Part shown: positions 25,323-34,049 of the stretch, piece by piece
Position numbering within the stretch: the stretch's first letter is position 1
How the letters are laid out: each line of letters begins with the position of its first letter
From: DASXRA01 sp036502575
GTDB taxonomy: Bacteria > Actinomycetota > Actinomycetes > Mycobacteriales > Jatrophihabitantaceae
Length of the DNA stretch: 64,000 nt
NCBI GenBank assembly: GCA_036502575.1
Contig: DASXYL010000062.1
Span: forward strand, 31,490 to 95,489
Direction: 5' to 3'
The notes under the pieces: model-generated
Databases searched by the model: none
Seen by the model: only the letters and a program-made list of their open reading frames with translations
Told to the model about the DNA's origin: nothing
Made by a program: the position numbers and the translations under genes

Positions 25323-27011
25323 GTGGACGAGAAGACGATTCACCAGCGCCGGTGGTGGATCCTGAGCGTGCTGGTGATCTGCCTGCTCGTCGTGATCCTC
25401 GACAACACCATCCTCAACGTCGCCCTCAAGACGGTGCAGTCCGATCTGGACGCCTCGCAGAGCCAGATGCAGTGGGCCGTCGACAGCTATGCCCTGGTCT
25501 TCGCCGGGTTGCTGATCACCGGGGGCGTTCTGGGCGACCGGCTCGGCCGCAAGAAGGTGCTGCTGTTCGGCATGGTCGCGTTCGGCGCGACGTCCGCACT
25601 GTGCTCGTTCGCCAACTCGCCGACCACCCTGATCCTGTTCCGGGCGCTCATGGGCATCGGTGCGGCCGCCGTGCAGCCGCAGACGCTGTCGATCATCCAG
25701 AACGTGTTCGAGCCGAGCGAACGCCCGAAGGCTATTGGCATCTGGGCCGGAGCGTCCGGTATGGCCATCGCGCTGGGACCGATCGCCGGCGGCGCGCTGC
25801 TCAAGTACTTCTGGTGGGGCTCGATCTTTCTCGTCAACGTGCCGATTGTGATCGTGGGCGTCGTCGCCATCTTCTTCTTGGTGCCTAACTCGAAGAACCC
25901 GCGTCCGGGCCGGCTCGACCCGTTCGGCGTGGTGCTCTCGATGGTGGCGCTGGTCGTGTTGGTCTACGGCGTCATCGAGGGCGGCAACACCAACGAGTGG
26001 CTGCGGTGGAACACGCTCGGCGCGATCCTGCTCGGCGTCGCGCTGCTCGCCCTGTTCGTTCGTTCGCAGGCCCGCAGCACGCATCCGACGATCGACGTGT
26101 CGCTGTTCCGGAACCGGCACTTCTCGGCCGGCGTCGGTGCGATCGGCGTGACGTTCTTCGCGCTGATGGGCGCGACGTTCTACCTGGCCTACTTCCTGCA
26201 GGCGGTGCGTGGGTACACCGCGCTGGCGGCCGGAGTGGCGCTGATCGCAGTCGCGGGAGCCGTCATGGTGGCCGCGCCCTTGTCGGCTCGGCTGTCGGCG
26301 CGTTTCGGGCCGCGGGCCGTGACGGGGGCGGGGATGGCGATCTTCGGGTTGACGATGATGTCCTACGGCCTGGCCACCCGGACGATGCCGCAATGGGTCA
26401 TCGAGATCATGATGGTCGGCTTCGGTGTCGGTATGGGCCTGGTCATGACGCCGGCCACGAATGCGATCATGAGCGCCGTACCGCGCGAGAAGGCCGGTGC
26501 CGGGTCCGCGGTGAACAACACCGTCCGCCAGGTGGCCGGCGCGCTGGGCGTGGCCATCCTCGGCTCGCTACTGGCAGTGGTGTTCCGCAGCCACCTCGGC
26601 GCGGACGCCCCGGCGCAACTGGCCAATCGGCTCGACCAACCCGCGGCAGTCGTGACGAAGCTGCCGGCCGATGCACGGGTGAGTACCTACGTCAAGAAGG
26701 ACGCGTCCGAGTCCATCGGCGGATCGCTCGAGTATGTCGGCAAGGCGGCCGGGGCGCTGCAGGAGCGCGGCAAGCTGGCCGGTACCCCGCCGACCTCTGC
26801 GCAGCAGGCCCAGGCGCAGCAGGCCATCGGTGAGTTCGTCGACCAGTCCAAGGACTCGTTCATGTCGGCCATGCGGGTCGCCTCCGTGGTGTCCGGCCTG
26901 ATCGGACTGCTCGGCGCGGTCGGAGCGTTCCTGTTCCTGCCGACCCGCCGCGAGCACGCCGAGCAGACTACGAACGCTCCGGCGACCGACGAGCCGGCGC
27001 TGGCGCATTGA
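25323..27011 (+). CDS. MFS drug exporter, DHA2 (14-helix) family
   Basis: This 562-residue protein of the EmrB/QacA type has the DHA2 motif VVILDNTILNVAL in helix 1, WAVDSYALVFAGLLITGGVLGDRLGRKK (motif A region, shown in pieces: AVDSYALVFAGLL and GDRLGRKK) and the antiporter motif C segment MAIALGPIAGGAL. A ~100-residue hydrophilic loop (residues ~430-520) precedes the last helix. It should expel drugs or lipids with protons. The GTG at 25323 is chosen by family start. It is coupled to a TetR gene by a 4-base TTGA overlap. Confidence 0.9.
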   Translation: MDEKTIHQRRWWILSVLVICLLVVILDNTILNVALKTVQSDLDASQSQMQWAVDSYALVFAGLLITGGVLGDRLGRKKVLLFGMVAFGATSALCSFANSPTTLILFRALMGIGAAAVQPQTLSIIQNVFEPSERPKAIGIWAGASGMAIALGPIAGGALLKYFWWGSIFLVNVPIVIVGVVAIFFLVPNSKNPRPGRLDPFGVVLSMVALVVLVYGVIEGGNTNEWLRWNTLGAILLGVALLALFVRSQARSTHPTIDVSLFRNRHFSAGVGAIGVTFFALMGATFYLAYFLQAVRGYTALAAGVALIAVAGAVMVAAPLSARLSARFGPRAVTGAGMAIFGLTMMSYGLATRTMPQWVIEIMMVGFGVGMGLVMTPATNAIMSAVPREKAGAGSAVNNTVRQVAGALGVAILGSLLAVVFRSHLGADAPAQLANRLDQPAAVVTKLPADARVSTYVKKDASESIGGSLEYVGKAAGALQERGKLAGTPPTSAQQAQAQQAIGEFVDQSKDSFMSAMRVASVVSGLIGLLGAVGAFLFLPTRREHAEQTTNAPATDEPALAH

Positions 27012-27592
27012 CCGCGGTCGAGCGCCGTCCTGGTCGGCCGCGCAGCGCCGCGGCCGACGAGGCGATCCTCGACGCGACGACCGACCTGCTGGCCGACCAG
27101 GGCTACCTGGCGCTGACCGTGGAGGCGGTCGCGGCCCGGGCCGGCGTGGCCAAGTCGACGGTGTATCGCCGCTGGCCGGGCAAGGACGAGCTCGTGATGG
27201 ACTCGCTGTGCGGCCTCAAGGGTGCGGAGTTCGACCCGGTGGGCGAGTCGGTGCGCGACGACCTGTTCGACATGTTGGTGCGGATGCGCGACGTGTGGGT
27301 CAACGGGCGGTTCGGACGGCTCATGAGCCGCCTGGCTGCCGACGGCATCGAACGTCCGGACCTGTACCGCGAGTTCAAGGCCCGGTTCGTGGCGCCGCGG
27401 CGAGCGGTCAACCGTCGAATCATCGAGCGCGGTATCGCCGAGGGCCTGATCCGGGCCGACACGGACATCGAGGTGACTATGGCGCTGCTCGTCTCGCCGA
27501 TCATCAATGCGACCCTGACCCACCAGCCTGCGCTCACCGACCGGCAGTTGGAGTTCATCGTCGACACCGTGCTGCGAGGCGTCGCACCCTGA
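27008..27592 (+). CDS. TetR-family regulator of the MFS exporter
   Basis: This 194-residue protein has an N-terminal HTH (residues ~20-60: TVEAVAARAGVAKSTVYRRWPGK) and a C-terminal TetR_C ligand domain. It begins at TTG 27008, overlapping the MFS stop (TTGA), so it is made from the same mRNA as the exporter. This order, exporter first and repressor second, implies self-limiting control: more transport also means more repressor until ligand binds. Confidence 0.9.
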   Translation: MTAVERRPGRPRSAAADEAILDATTDLLADQGYLALTVEAVAARAGVAKSTVYRRWPGKDELVMDSLCGLKGAEFDPVGESVRDDLFDMLVRMRDVWVNGRFGRLMSRLAADGIERPDLYREFKARFVAPRRAVNRRIIERGIAEGLIRADTDIEVTMALLVSPIINATLTHQPALTDRQLEFIVDTVLRGVAP

Positions 27593-27609
27593 TCGGGCAG
27601 GATTGAGGC

Positions 27610-28350
27610 ATGCCCACTCTCGTGCTGCTCCGCCACGGCGAGAGCGATTGGAACAAGAAGAACCTTTTCACCGGCTGGGTCGACGTCGACCTCAGCGCTA
27701 CCGGTGCGGAGGAGGCGCATCGGGCCGGCGAACTCCTCGAGGCGAACGGCTTGTTGCCCGACGTCGTGCACACGTCGCTGCTGCGCCGGGCGATCCGCTC
27801 GGGCGAGATCGCATTGCACGTGGCCGACCGGCACTGGATCCCGGTGCGTCGCTCGTGGCGGCTGAACGAGCGGCACTACGGCGCACTGCAGGGCAAGGAC
27901 AAGGCGGCGGTACGAGCCGAGTTCGGCGACGATCAGTTCATGCTGTGGCGCCGGTCGTACGACACCCCGCCGCCCCCGCTGGCCGACGACGACGAGTACA
28001 GCCAGGCTGCTGACCCGCGCTATGCCGACCTGCTCGAGTCGGTACCGCGCACTGAATGCCTTGCCGACGTGGTGTCTCGGCTGCTGCCTTACTGGTACGA
28101 CGCGATCGTGCCCGACCTGCGCCACGGCACCGTCCTGATCGCGGCCCACGGCAACTCGCTGCGCGCGCTGATCAAGCACCTGGACGGGTTGTCGGACGAG
28201 GCCGTCGTGGCCTTGAACGTCCCGACCGGCATCCCGTTGCGCTACGAACTCGACCCGACGACGTTCCGCCCGACCGGACCGGGGGAGTACCTCGACCCGG
28301 CGGCCGCCGCCGAGGCGATCCAGGCGGTGGCGAACCAGGGCAAGTCCTAG
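27610..28350 (+). CDS. gpmA: 2,3-bisphosphoglycerate-dependent phosphoglycerate mutase
   Basis: This 246-residue glycolytic enzyme interconverts 3- and 2-phosphoglycerate. The phospho-His loop is LVLLRHGESDWNKKNLFTGW (residues ~4-23), the signature RSWRLNERHYGALQGKDK follows and the second His is in IAAHGNSLRALI. Length is normal. It lies 17 bases after the TetR stop, and corresponds to gpm1 (Rv0489), which also precedes senX3 in mycobacteria. A hairpin follows. Confidence 0.95.
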   Translation: MPTLVLLRHGESDWNKKNLFTGWVDVDLSATGAEEAHRAGELLEANGLLPDVVHTSLLRRAIRSGEIALHVADRHWIPVRRSWRLNERHYGALQGKDKAAVRAEFGDDQFMLWRRSYDTPPPPLADDDEYSQAADPRYADLLESVPRTECLADVVSRLLPYWYDAIVPDLRHGTVLIAAHGNSLRALIKHLDGLSDEAVVALNVPTGIPLRYELDPTTFRPTGPGEYLDPAAAAEAIQAVANQGKS

Positions 28351-28366
28351 CGATCGTCCAACTTTC

Positions 28367-28383
28367 GGCCGCCTGAGGCGGCC
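28367..28383 (+). terminator. Terminator of gpmA
   Basis: GGCCGCC-TGA-GGCGGCC, a perfect 7-bp GC stem 16 bases after the stop codon. Confidence 0.6.
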
Positions 28384-28559
28384 CAGGGTTGTCCGATCGG
28401 GGGGATGCGGCGATCGCGCACGGATAGGTCGTCCTGATCAACCATCGCGGATGGGTCATGCGCGAGAGGGTGCTTCCGACGGGAGGGAGCCGCGGCCGGG
28501 AACGGGCCGGGACGGGAGGGAGCCGCAGGCGCCCGATCGGCCGAGGGGTGCGGCGCGAG

Positions 28560-29237
28560 TCAGGCGGTGAGGGAGCCCGGGTTCTTGTGCAAGGGCTCGG
28601 GCCGAACGCCGGTGACGATGAACACGACGCGCTGCGCGACCGAAACCGCGTGGTCGGCGTAGCGCTCGTAGTAGCGCCCGATCAGGGTCATGTCGATCGC
28701 CGCCTCGACGCCGTGGGTCCAGTTCGGCGACAGCAGCAGGGTGAACAGCTTGCGGTGCAGGGCGTCCATCGAGTCGTCCTCGGCCTCGATGGCCTGAGCC
28801 AGCTCGACGTCGCGTCCCTCGATCACGTGGCTGACCTTCTCGACCAGCGACAGCGCGACGGCGCCCATTTGCGAGATCACGTCGCGGATCTCGACCGGAA
28901 CGGCGATCTCCGGGTAGCGCATCCGCGCCACCTTCGCGATGTGCCGGGCGAGGTCGCCCATCCGCTCCAGGTCGGCGGCCAGGTGCAGGGTCGTGATGAG
29001 AACGCGTAGATCGGTGGCGACCGGCTGCTGCCGGGCGATCATCTGGAAGGTGCGCTCTTCGAGATCCTCGCGCAGGGCGTCGACCTGCGGATCGTCGGAA
29101 ATGACCCGTTCGGCACCGGAGAGGTCGCCGTCGAGCAGCGCGTTGGTGGCTCGCTCCATGGCGGCGCGGACGAGCAGGGTCATGTTGACGAGCGTCTTGC
29201 CGATGTCGTCGAGCTCGTCGTGGTAGATGTCACGCAT
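28560..29237 (-). CDS. phoU: Phosphate-specific transport regulator PhoU
   Basis: This 225-residue all-helical protein is of the PhoU family (MRDIYHDELDDIGKTL then VNMTLLV), with the two repeated E/DxxxD metal-site helices seen as HLAADLERMGDLARHIAKVA and GRYYERYADHAVSVAQRV. It links phosphate transport to the phosphate two-component system and is divergent from senX3-regX3, which it should influence. The start has a good GGGAGG site. A TTCTC-N5-GAGAA inverted repeat lies at 29274-29288 in the divergent spacer. Confidence 0.95.
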   Translation of the reverse strand: MRDIYHDELDDIGKTLVNMTLLVRAAMERATNALLDGDLSGAERVISDDPQVDALREDLEERTFQMIARQQPVATDLRVLITTLHLAADLERMGDLARHIAKVARMRYPEIAVPVEIRDVISQMGAVALSLVEKVSHVIEGRDVELAQAIEAEDDSMDALHRKLFTLLLSPNWTHGVEAAIDMTLIGRYYERYADHAVSVAQRVVFIVTGVRPEPLHKNPGSLTA

Positions 29238-29402
29238 AGCTGCGCCTCCCAATCCTGTGATCCGAAGCGTAGTTTCTCCGCGCGAGAAGCGGTTGTCAGA
29301 ACATGAACGGACGCGGGCTAACCGGTGAACACCGGGCGGCGGGCACGTCCGTCGTGGAAAGCTCACGGAGAACCGGACACCGCCGCCCGTACCATCGCCG
29401 GT

Positions 29403-30611
29403 GTGGCGGTTATTGCCGTGTGCGCGATCTTGGTCGCACTTGGGCTGGGGTTGGCGATCGGGTGCCGGATTACGGGTCGGAGAGCGGCCCGGCCGGCCGA
29501 GTCGCCGCCCGTTCCGGCGCGCCCCGCTCCGACCTTGCCGAGCCAGGTGCTCGAGATGCTCCGCCACGGGGTCGTCGTCGTCGACCGCGACGAGCGGGTC
29601 GTCCTGGTCAATCCCGCCGCCCGGGCCATGGGCATCCTCGCGACCGATCGGCTGGCCTTCGACGAGCTGAGCCGGCTGGCGCGGGCCTGCACCGACGGCA
29701 ACGTCACCGTCCACGGCGCCGTCGACCTGCCGATGGGCCGCCTCGGGCGCGAGCCGATCGCCCTGTCGGTGACCGCGGTTCCGCTACCGGAGGGCATGCG
29801 GGTCGCCGCCGTGGTCCTGCTGCTGGACGACGTGACCGAGGTGCGCCGTCTGGAGGCGGTGCGCCGGGACTTCGTCGCCAACGTGTCCCACGAGCTCAAG
29901 ACGCCGGTGGGCGCGCTGACGTTGCTGGCCGAGGCCGTGCAGGAGGCCGCAGACGATCCGGACGCCGTGCAGCGCTTCGCCGGGCGGATGCAGCACGAGA
30001 GTGCCCGCCTCGGCCGGCTCGTCCGGGAACTGATCGAGCTGTCCCGGCTGCAGGGTGCCGAGCCGCTGCCCGGCGCCGCCGAGGTCACGGTGGGCACGCT
30101 GCTCGACGAGGCGCAGGACCGCACCCGGCTCGCCGCCGAGAAGTGCGGCATCAGTGTGGTGGCGCGCTACGCCGACGATCTCGTCGTCCGGGGCAACGAG
30201 AGCCAGCTGACCATGGCGATCACCAACCTGGTCGACAACGCCATCGCCTACAGCCCGCGGGGCACTCGGGTGGCGGTCAGTGCCCGATCGGCCGAGGATC
30301 CCGAGCGCCAGCATCCGTGCGTCGAGATCTCGGTGAGCGACCAGGGCCTGGGCATCGCCGAGTCCGAGCTCACCCGGGTGTTCGAGCGGTTCTACCGGGT
30401 CGACCCGGCGCGGTCGCGGGCCACCGGCGGCACCGGGCTGGGCCTCGCGATCGTCAAGCACGTCGCCACCAACCATGGAGGCACCGTGTCGGTCTGGAGT
30501 GTCGAGGGCGCGGGTTCGACGTTCACTATCCGGTTGCCTCTCGTTAACCGGCCCGCGAGATCGTCCGACCAGAAGGCACCGGCGAAGACTTTGGCGAAGG
30601 GGGTCGCGTGA
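29403..30611 (+). CDS. senX3: Phosphate-sensing histidine kinase SenX3
   Basis: This 402-residue kinase has one N-terminal membrane helix (residues ~2-22), a PAS-like domain (~45-140), the His box FVANVSHELKTPVGALTLLAEA (His ~170) and a C-terminal ATPase with N (NLVDNAIAYSPRG), G1 (SVSDQGLGI) and G2 (ATGGTGLGLAIVKHVA) boxes. It closely matches mycobacterial SenX3, which has two helices there. The GTG at 29403 starts in the membrane helix; an earlier GTG at 29325 is possible. It is coupled to regX3 by a GTGA overlap. Confidence 0.95.
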   Translation: MAVIAVCAILVALGLGLAIGCRITGRRAARPAESPPVPARPAPTLPSQVLEMLRHGVVVVDRDERVVLVNPAARAMGILATDRLAFDELSRLARACTDGNVTVHGAVDLPMGRLGREPIALSVTAVPLPEGMRVAAVVLLLDDVTEVRRLEAVRRDFVANVSHELKTPVGALTLLAEAVQEAADDPDAVQRFAGRMQHESARLGRLVRELIELSRLQGAEPLPGAAEVTVGTLLDEAQDRTRLAAEKCGISVVARYADDLVVRGNESQLTMAITNLVDNAIAYSPRGTRVAVSARSAEDPERQHPCVEISVSDQGLGIAESELTRVFERFYRVDPARSRATGGTGLGLAIVKHVATNHGGTVSVWSVEGAGSTFTIRLPLVNRPARSSDQKAPAKTLAKGVA

Positions 30612-31288
30612 CACGGGTACTTGTCGTCGAGGACGAGGAGTCCTTCTCCGACGCACTGTCGTACATGCTGCGGCGCGAGGGCTACGAGGTGGCGGTCGCT
30701 GCCACCGGCCCGGACGCGCTGGCCACCTACGACCGCAGCGGCGCCGACCTGGTGCTGCTCGACCTCATGCTGCCGGGCCTGTCCGGCACGGAGGTGTGTC
30801 GAGCCCTGCGGCAACGGTCCAACGTCCCGATCATCATCGTCACGGCGCGCGACAGCGAGGTCGACAAGGTCGTCGGCCTCGAGCTCGGCGCCGACGACTA
30901 CGTCACCAAGCCGTTCTCGTCCCGCGAGCTGGTGGCCCGGATCCGGGCGGTGCTGCGCCGGGGCGGCGAGGCCGAGGATCTCGTCACGAGTGCGCTCGAA
31001 GCGGGTCTGGTGCGCATGGACGTCGAGCGGCACACCGTCGCGGTCGACGGCGACACCGTGTCGTTGCCGCTCAAGGAGTTCGACCTGCTCGAACTGCTGC
31101 TGCGCAACGCCGGCCGGGTGCTCACCCGGGGCCAGCTGATCGACCGAGTGTGGGGCGCGGACTACGTCGGCGACACCAAGACCCTCGACGTCCACGTGAA
31201 GCGGCTGCGTTCGAAGATCGAACCCGACCCGGCCAACCCCAAGTACCTAGTGACGGTGCGGGGCCTCGGCTACAAGTTCGAGGCCTGA
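30608..31288 (+). CDS. regX3: Phosphate response regulator RegX3
   Basis: This 226-residue OmpR-type regulator has a receiver domain (residues ~1-115) with the acidic pair VEDEE, phospho-acceptor Asp in LVLLDLMLPGLSG and Lys in YVTKPF. The C-terminal winged helix (~130-224) is seen as LPLKEFDLLELLLRNAG and DVHVKRLRSKIE. It is phosphorylated by SenX3 on phosphate limitation. The GTG at 30608 overlaps the senX3 stop. A 50-bp dispersed repeat and a palindromic element follow directly. Confidence 0.95.
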   Translation: MTRVLVVEDEESFSDALSYMLRREGYEVAVAATGPDALATYDRSGADLVLLDLMLPGLSGTEVCRALRQRSNVPIIIVTARDSEVDKVVGLELGADDYVTKPFSSRELVARIRAVLRRGGEAEDLVTSALEAGLVRMDVERHTVAVDGDTVSLPLKEFDLLELLLRNAGRVLTRGQLIDRVWGADYVGDTKTLDVHVKRLRSKIEPDPANPKYLVTVRGLGYKFEA

Positions 31289-31303
31289 TTCATCCCGCCT
31301 TCC

Positions 31304-31353
31304 GCGTCGCGGCGGCGGGGCTCATCGCGCGAGCGCTCATCGCGTTCGTGGTT
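31304..31353 (+). repeat. 50-bp dispersed intergenic repeat, copy A
   Basis: It matches 41901-41950 in 47 of 50 positions; the inner word TCGCGCGAGCGCTCATCGCG recurs inverted at 47421-47440. It starts 16 bases after the regX3 stop. Confidence 0.7.
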
Positions 31354-31360
31354 GCGTAGC

Positions 31361-31402
31361 TTTTGGTCACCCGCCGTCGTATAGCCAGCTGGGTGACCAA
31401 AA
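31361..31402. repeat. Palindromic element, intergenic copy
   Basis: TTTTGGTCACCC (31361-31372), an 18-base middle and GGGTGACCAAAA (31391-31402). A related copy in inverted orientation lies inside the AAA+ gene at 57181-57226. It also may end regX3 transcription. Confidence 0.75.
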
Positions 31403-31422
31403 ACCGTCCGGGTCAGCGTGGG

Positions 31423-32217
31423 TTAGCGTCTGCGGGCTTCCGTCGTGGCGGGGTGCTCGGCTACCAGGCCGTGTTCCAGGCGCTCGGCGCAGATGCGGGA
31501 CAGCTCGTCGTAGGCCTTCTGGCCGATCAGCTCGGTGAGCTCGGGCGCGTAGGAGACGTAGAGCGGCTCACCCCCGGTGTGCGCGTCCGGCGACGACGTG
31601 CACCACCAGTGCAGGTCGTGCCCGCCCTCACCCCAGCCGCGGCGGTCGAACTCGGACACGGTCGAGACGAGGATGCGCGTGCCGTCCGGGCGATCGACCC
31701 AGTCCTGGGCACGGCGCACCGGCAGCTGCCAGCACACCTCGGGTTTGGTCTCGAGCGGATGCCGCCCGGTGCGCAGTGCGAGCCCGTGCAGTGAACACCC
31801 CTCCCCACCGGAGAAGCCCGGACGGTTCAGGAAGATGCACGCCCCGTCGACGGTGCGGGTGCGGCGTCGGTTCTCGTCGTCGCCGACGTTGTCCTTCTCG
31901 ACGATGTCGAGCTTGCCGCCCTTCACCTGCGCCCGGTCGTGGTACTGCCAGTGCTCCGGGGTGAGCTGCTCGGCGAAGCGCCGGACCCGTTTCTCGTCGG
32001 CCTTGTCGGAGAAGAATGCCCCGTGGCTGCAACATCCGTCATCGGCGCGTCCCTCGATGACGCCCTGGCAGCCGCGTCCGAAGATGCACGACCAGCTCGA
32101 GCACAACCAGGTCAGGTCGGCCCGTATCCAGTGCTCGGGATCGCCCGGATCGGCGAACTCGATCCACTCGCGGGGGAAGTCAAGGGTCGCCTCTTTCGCG
32201 ACAACAGGTAACTGCAC
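31423..32217 (-). CDS. Cys-rich conserved protein, Rv0495c-like
   Basis: This 264-residue soluble protein is conserved at this place in actinobacteria (Rv0495c in M. tuberculosis, beside ppx2). It has a notable cysteine set: WLCSSWSCIFGRGCQG (residues ~37-52), DDGCCSHGAFF, the DGACIFLNR and GEGCSLHGLAL pair and the later VCWQLP and WWCTSS. The C/H pattern resembles metal-binding YkgJ/DUF3109-type proteins that hold Zn or Fe-S; this is inference. The GTG at 32217 is chosen (VQLPVVAKEATLDFP). It is divergent from ppx, 63 bases apart. Confidence 0.75.
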   Translation of the reverse strand: MQLPVVAKEATLDFPREWIEFADPGDPEHWIRADLTWLCSSWSCIFGRGCQGVIEGRADDGCCSHGAFFSDKADEKRVRRFAEQLTPEHWQYHDRAQVKGGKLDIVEKDNVGDDENRRRTRTVDGACIFLNRPGFSGGEGCSLHGLALRTGRHPLETKPEVCWQLPVRRAQDWVDRPDGTRILVSTVSEFDRRGWGEGGHDLHWWCTSSPDAHTGGEPLYVSYAPELTELIGQKAYDELSRICAERLEHGLVAEHPATTEARRR

Positions 32218-32280
32218 GTGGTCAAGAGTACGGAACTTCGGGTCCGGATTCCGAGAGGCCGACCGATACTCTTTCAAGGT

Positions 32281-33210
32281 ATGAGGCTCGGGGTGCTCGA
32301 CGTCGGCTCGAACACCGTGCACTTGCTCGTGGTCGACGCCTATCGCGGCGCCGAGCCGACCCCGCAGCTGTCGCGCAAGAGCGTCCTGCGGCTGGCCGAG
32401 CACATCGACAAGCGCGGCGATCTGGCCCTCGAAGGCGCCGACGCCCTGGTCGGGGCCGCGCTCGGCGCCCGGCGGCAGGCCGTCGAGCTCGGCTGTGACG
32501 AGGTGATCGCGTTCGCGACCTCGGCGGTTCGCGACGCCGGCAACTCGGCCGAGGTGCTCGAACGGGTCGCCACCGAGGCCGGCGTCGAACTCGCGGTGCT
32601 GACCGGCGACGACGAGGCGCGGCTGACGTTCCTCGCGGTCCGGCGGTGGTTCGGCTGGAGCGCGGGACGGCTGCTCTGCCTCGACATCGGCGGCGGATCG
32701 CTCGAGCTCGCGGCCGGTGGCGACGAGGAACCCGACCTTACGGCGTCGCTGCCACTCGGCGCCGGACGGCTGACCCGCGAGTGGTTCGACAGCGACCCGC
32801 CGTCCAAGTCCGCGCTGGGCAAGCTGCGCGATCACGTCGAGGCCGAGCTGGCCGAGCCGGTCAAGACACTGCTCAAGGGCGGTGCGCCGGATCGGGGTGT
32901 AGCGACCAGCAAGACGTTCCGCACGCTGGCCCGCCTCGCCGGAGCGGCGCCGTCGTCGGCCGGGCCGCGGGCGCCTCGGGTGCTCACCCGCACCGGCCTG
33001 AAGCAGGTGACGGCGTTCATCTCGCGGATGTCGTCGACCGACCTCTCCGAGCTGGACGGCGTGAGTAGCGGCCGCTCGCACCAGGTGCTGGCCGGCGCCG
33101 TCGTCTCGGCCGCGGCAATGGATGCTCTCGGCGTCGCCGAGTTGGAGTTGTGCCCGTGGGCGCTGCGCGAGGGCGTGATCCTGCGCCGGCTCGATCAGTT
33201 GGCGCCATGA
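32281..33210 (+). CDS. ppx: Exopolyphosphatase, Ppx/GppA family
   Basis: This 309-residue ASKHA-fold enzyme has LGVLDVGSNTVHLLVVDAY at the start (residues ~3-21), the second phosphate loop CLDIGGGSLELA (~139-150) and FATSAVRDA. It removes terminal phosphate from polyphosphate or pppGpp, and short Ppx proteins of this size correspond to M. tuberculosis Rv0496. The ATG at 32281 is chosen by the family start. It is coupled to the TIM-barrel gene by ATGA. With ppk2 at 15.7 kb the window holds both sides of polyphosphate turnover. Confidence 0.9.
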   Translation: MRLGVLDVGSNTVHLLVVDAYRGAEPTPQLSRKSVLRLAEHIDKRGDLALEGADALVGAALGARRQAVELGCDEVIAFATSAVRDAGNSAEVLERVATEAGVELAVLTGDDEARLTFLAVRRWFGWSAGRLLCLDIGGGSLELAAGGDEEPDLTASLPLGAGRLTREWFDSDPPSKSALGKLRDHVEAELAEPVKTLLKGGAPDRGVATSKTFRTLARLAGAAPSSAGPRAPRVLTRTGLKQVTAFISRMSSTDLSELDGVSSGRSHQVLAGAVVSAAAMDALGVAELELCPWALREGVILRRLDQLAP

Positions 33211-34049
33211 CGGGACCCTCTCGGGCGTTGCGGGCGCCCTCGGCGAAGGTCGGCCTGTCGACGGCGTCGGTGTACCCGGAGTCGACGGCCGCCGCCTTCG
33301 AGCTGGCCGGCAAGCTCGGCTACGACGGCGTCGAGGTCATGGTCTGGACGGATCCGATCAGCCAGGACCCGAACGCCCTGCGCCGGCTGTCCGAGCACTA
33401 CAACGTGCCGATCCTGGCTATCCACGCGCCCTGCCTGATCGTGACCCAGCGCGTGTGGTCTACCGACCCGTGGCTGAAGCTGCAGAAGGCCCAGTTCGCG
33501 GCTGAGATGCTCGGCGCGCAGACCGTCGTCGTCCACCCCCCGTTCCGGTGGCAGCGCGACTACGCCCGGCGGTTCCGGGCCGGGCTCGACGACATGGCCA
33601 AGGAGACGGCGGTGCGCTTCGCCGTCGAGAACATGTTCCCGCTGCGCGTGCGGGGCCGGGAGGTGTCGGCTTACCAGCCCGGATGGGACGTGACCGCCGA
33701 CGAGCTGTACCGCGACTGCACGCTGGACATCTCGCACGCGGCGGTGTCGCAGTCAGACGTCCTGACCATGCTGGACGCGATGGGCTCGCATCTGACCCAC
33801 CTGCACGTCGGCGACGGCACGGGCATCGCCAAGGACGAGCATCTCGTTCCGGGACGCGGCACCCAGCCGTGCGCCGAGGTGCTGGAGCGTGTCGCCGGCA
33901 CGGGTTTCGCCGGGCACGTGATCGTCGAGGTCAACACCCGCCGCGCCGTCGATCGCGACGAACGTGAGGCCGATCTCGCCGAGGCGCTGGCCTACTGCCG
34001 GCTGCACCTCGTCGCTCCGCCCGCCGGGGCGCTACACCAATCTCGCTGA
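33207..34049 (+). CDS. Sugar phosphate isomerase/epimerase-like TIM barrel protein
   Basis: This 280-residue AP endonuclease 2-type barrel has VGLSTASVYPESTAAAFE, GYDGVEVMVW, AIHAPCLIV, VVVHPPFRW, RFAVENMFP, HVGDGTG, and VIVEVNTRR; the His, Glu and Asp residues in these are the usual divalent-metal ligands. It matches Rv0498 by place. The true substrate is unknown. It overlaps the ppx stop (ATGA at 33207) and is convergent with the sortase gene, whose last 18 bases it overlaps. Confidence 0.85.
   Translation: MTGPSRALRAPSAKVGLSTASVYPESTAAAFELAGKLGYDGVEVMVWTDPISQDPNALRRLSEHYNVPILAIHAPCLIVTQRVWSTDPWLKLQKAQFAAEMLGAQTVVVHPPFRWQRDYARRFRAGLDDMAKETAVRFAVENMFPLRVRGREVSAYQPGWDVTADELYRDCTLDISHAAVSQSDVLTMLDAMGSHLTHLHVGDGTGIAKDEHLVPGRGTQPCAEVLERVAGTGFAGHVIVEVNTRRAVDRDEREADLAEALAYCRLHLVAPPAGALHQSR

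Noticed and set aside
28479..28540. Short direct repeat GACGGGAGGGAGCCGC, twice, before the phoU end
   Set aside because: Two 16-base copies in GC-rich spacer DNA without other structure; not enough to call an element.
31423..33081. Extended frame of the Rv0495c-like gene back into ppx
   Set aside because: The upstream part is antisense to ppx; the GTG at 32217 gives the family length.
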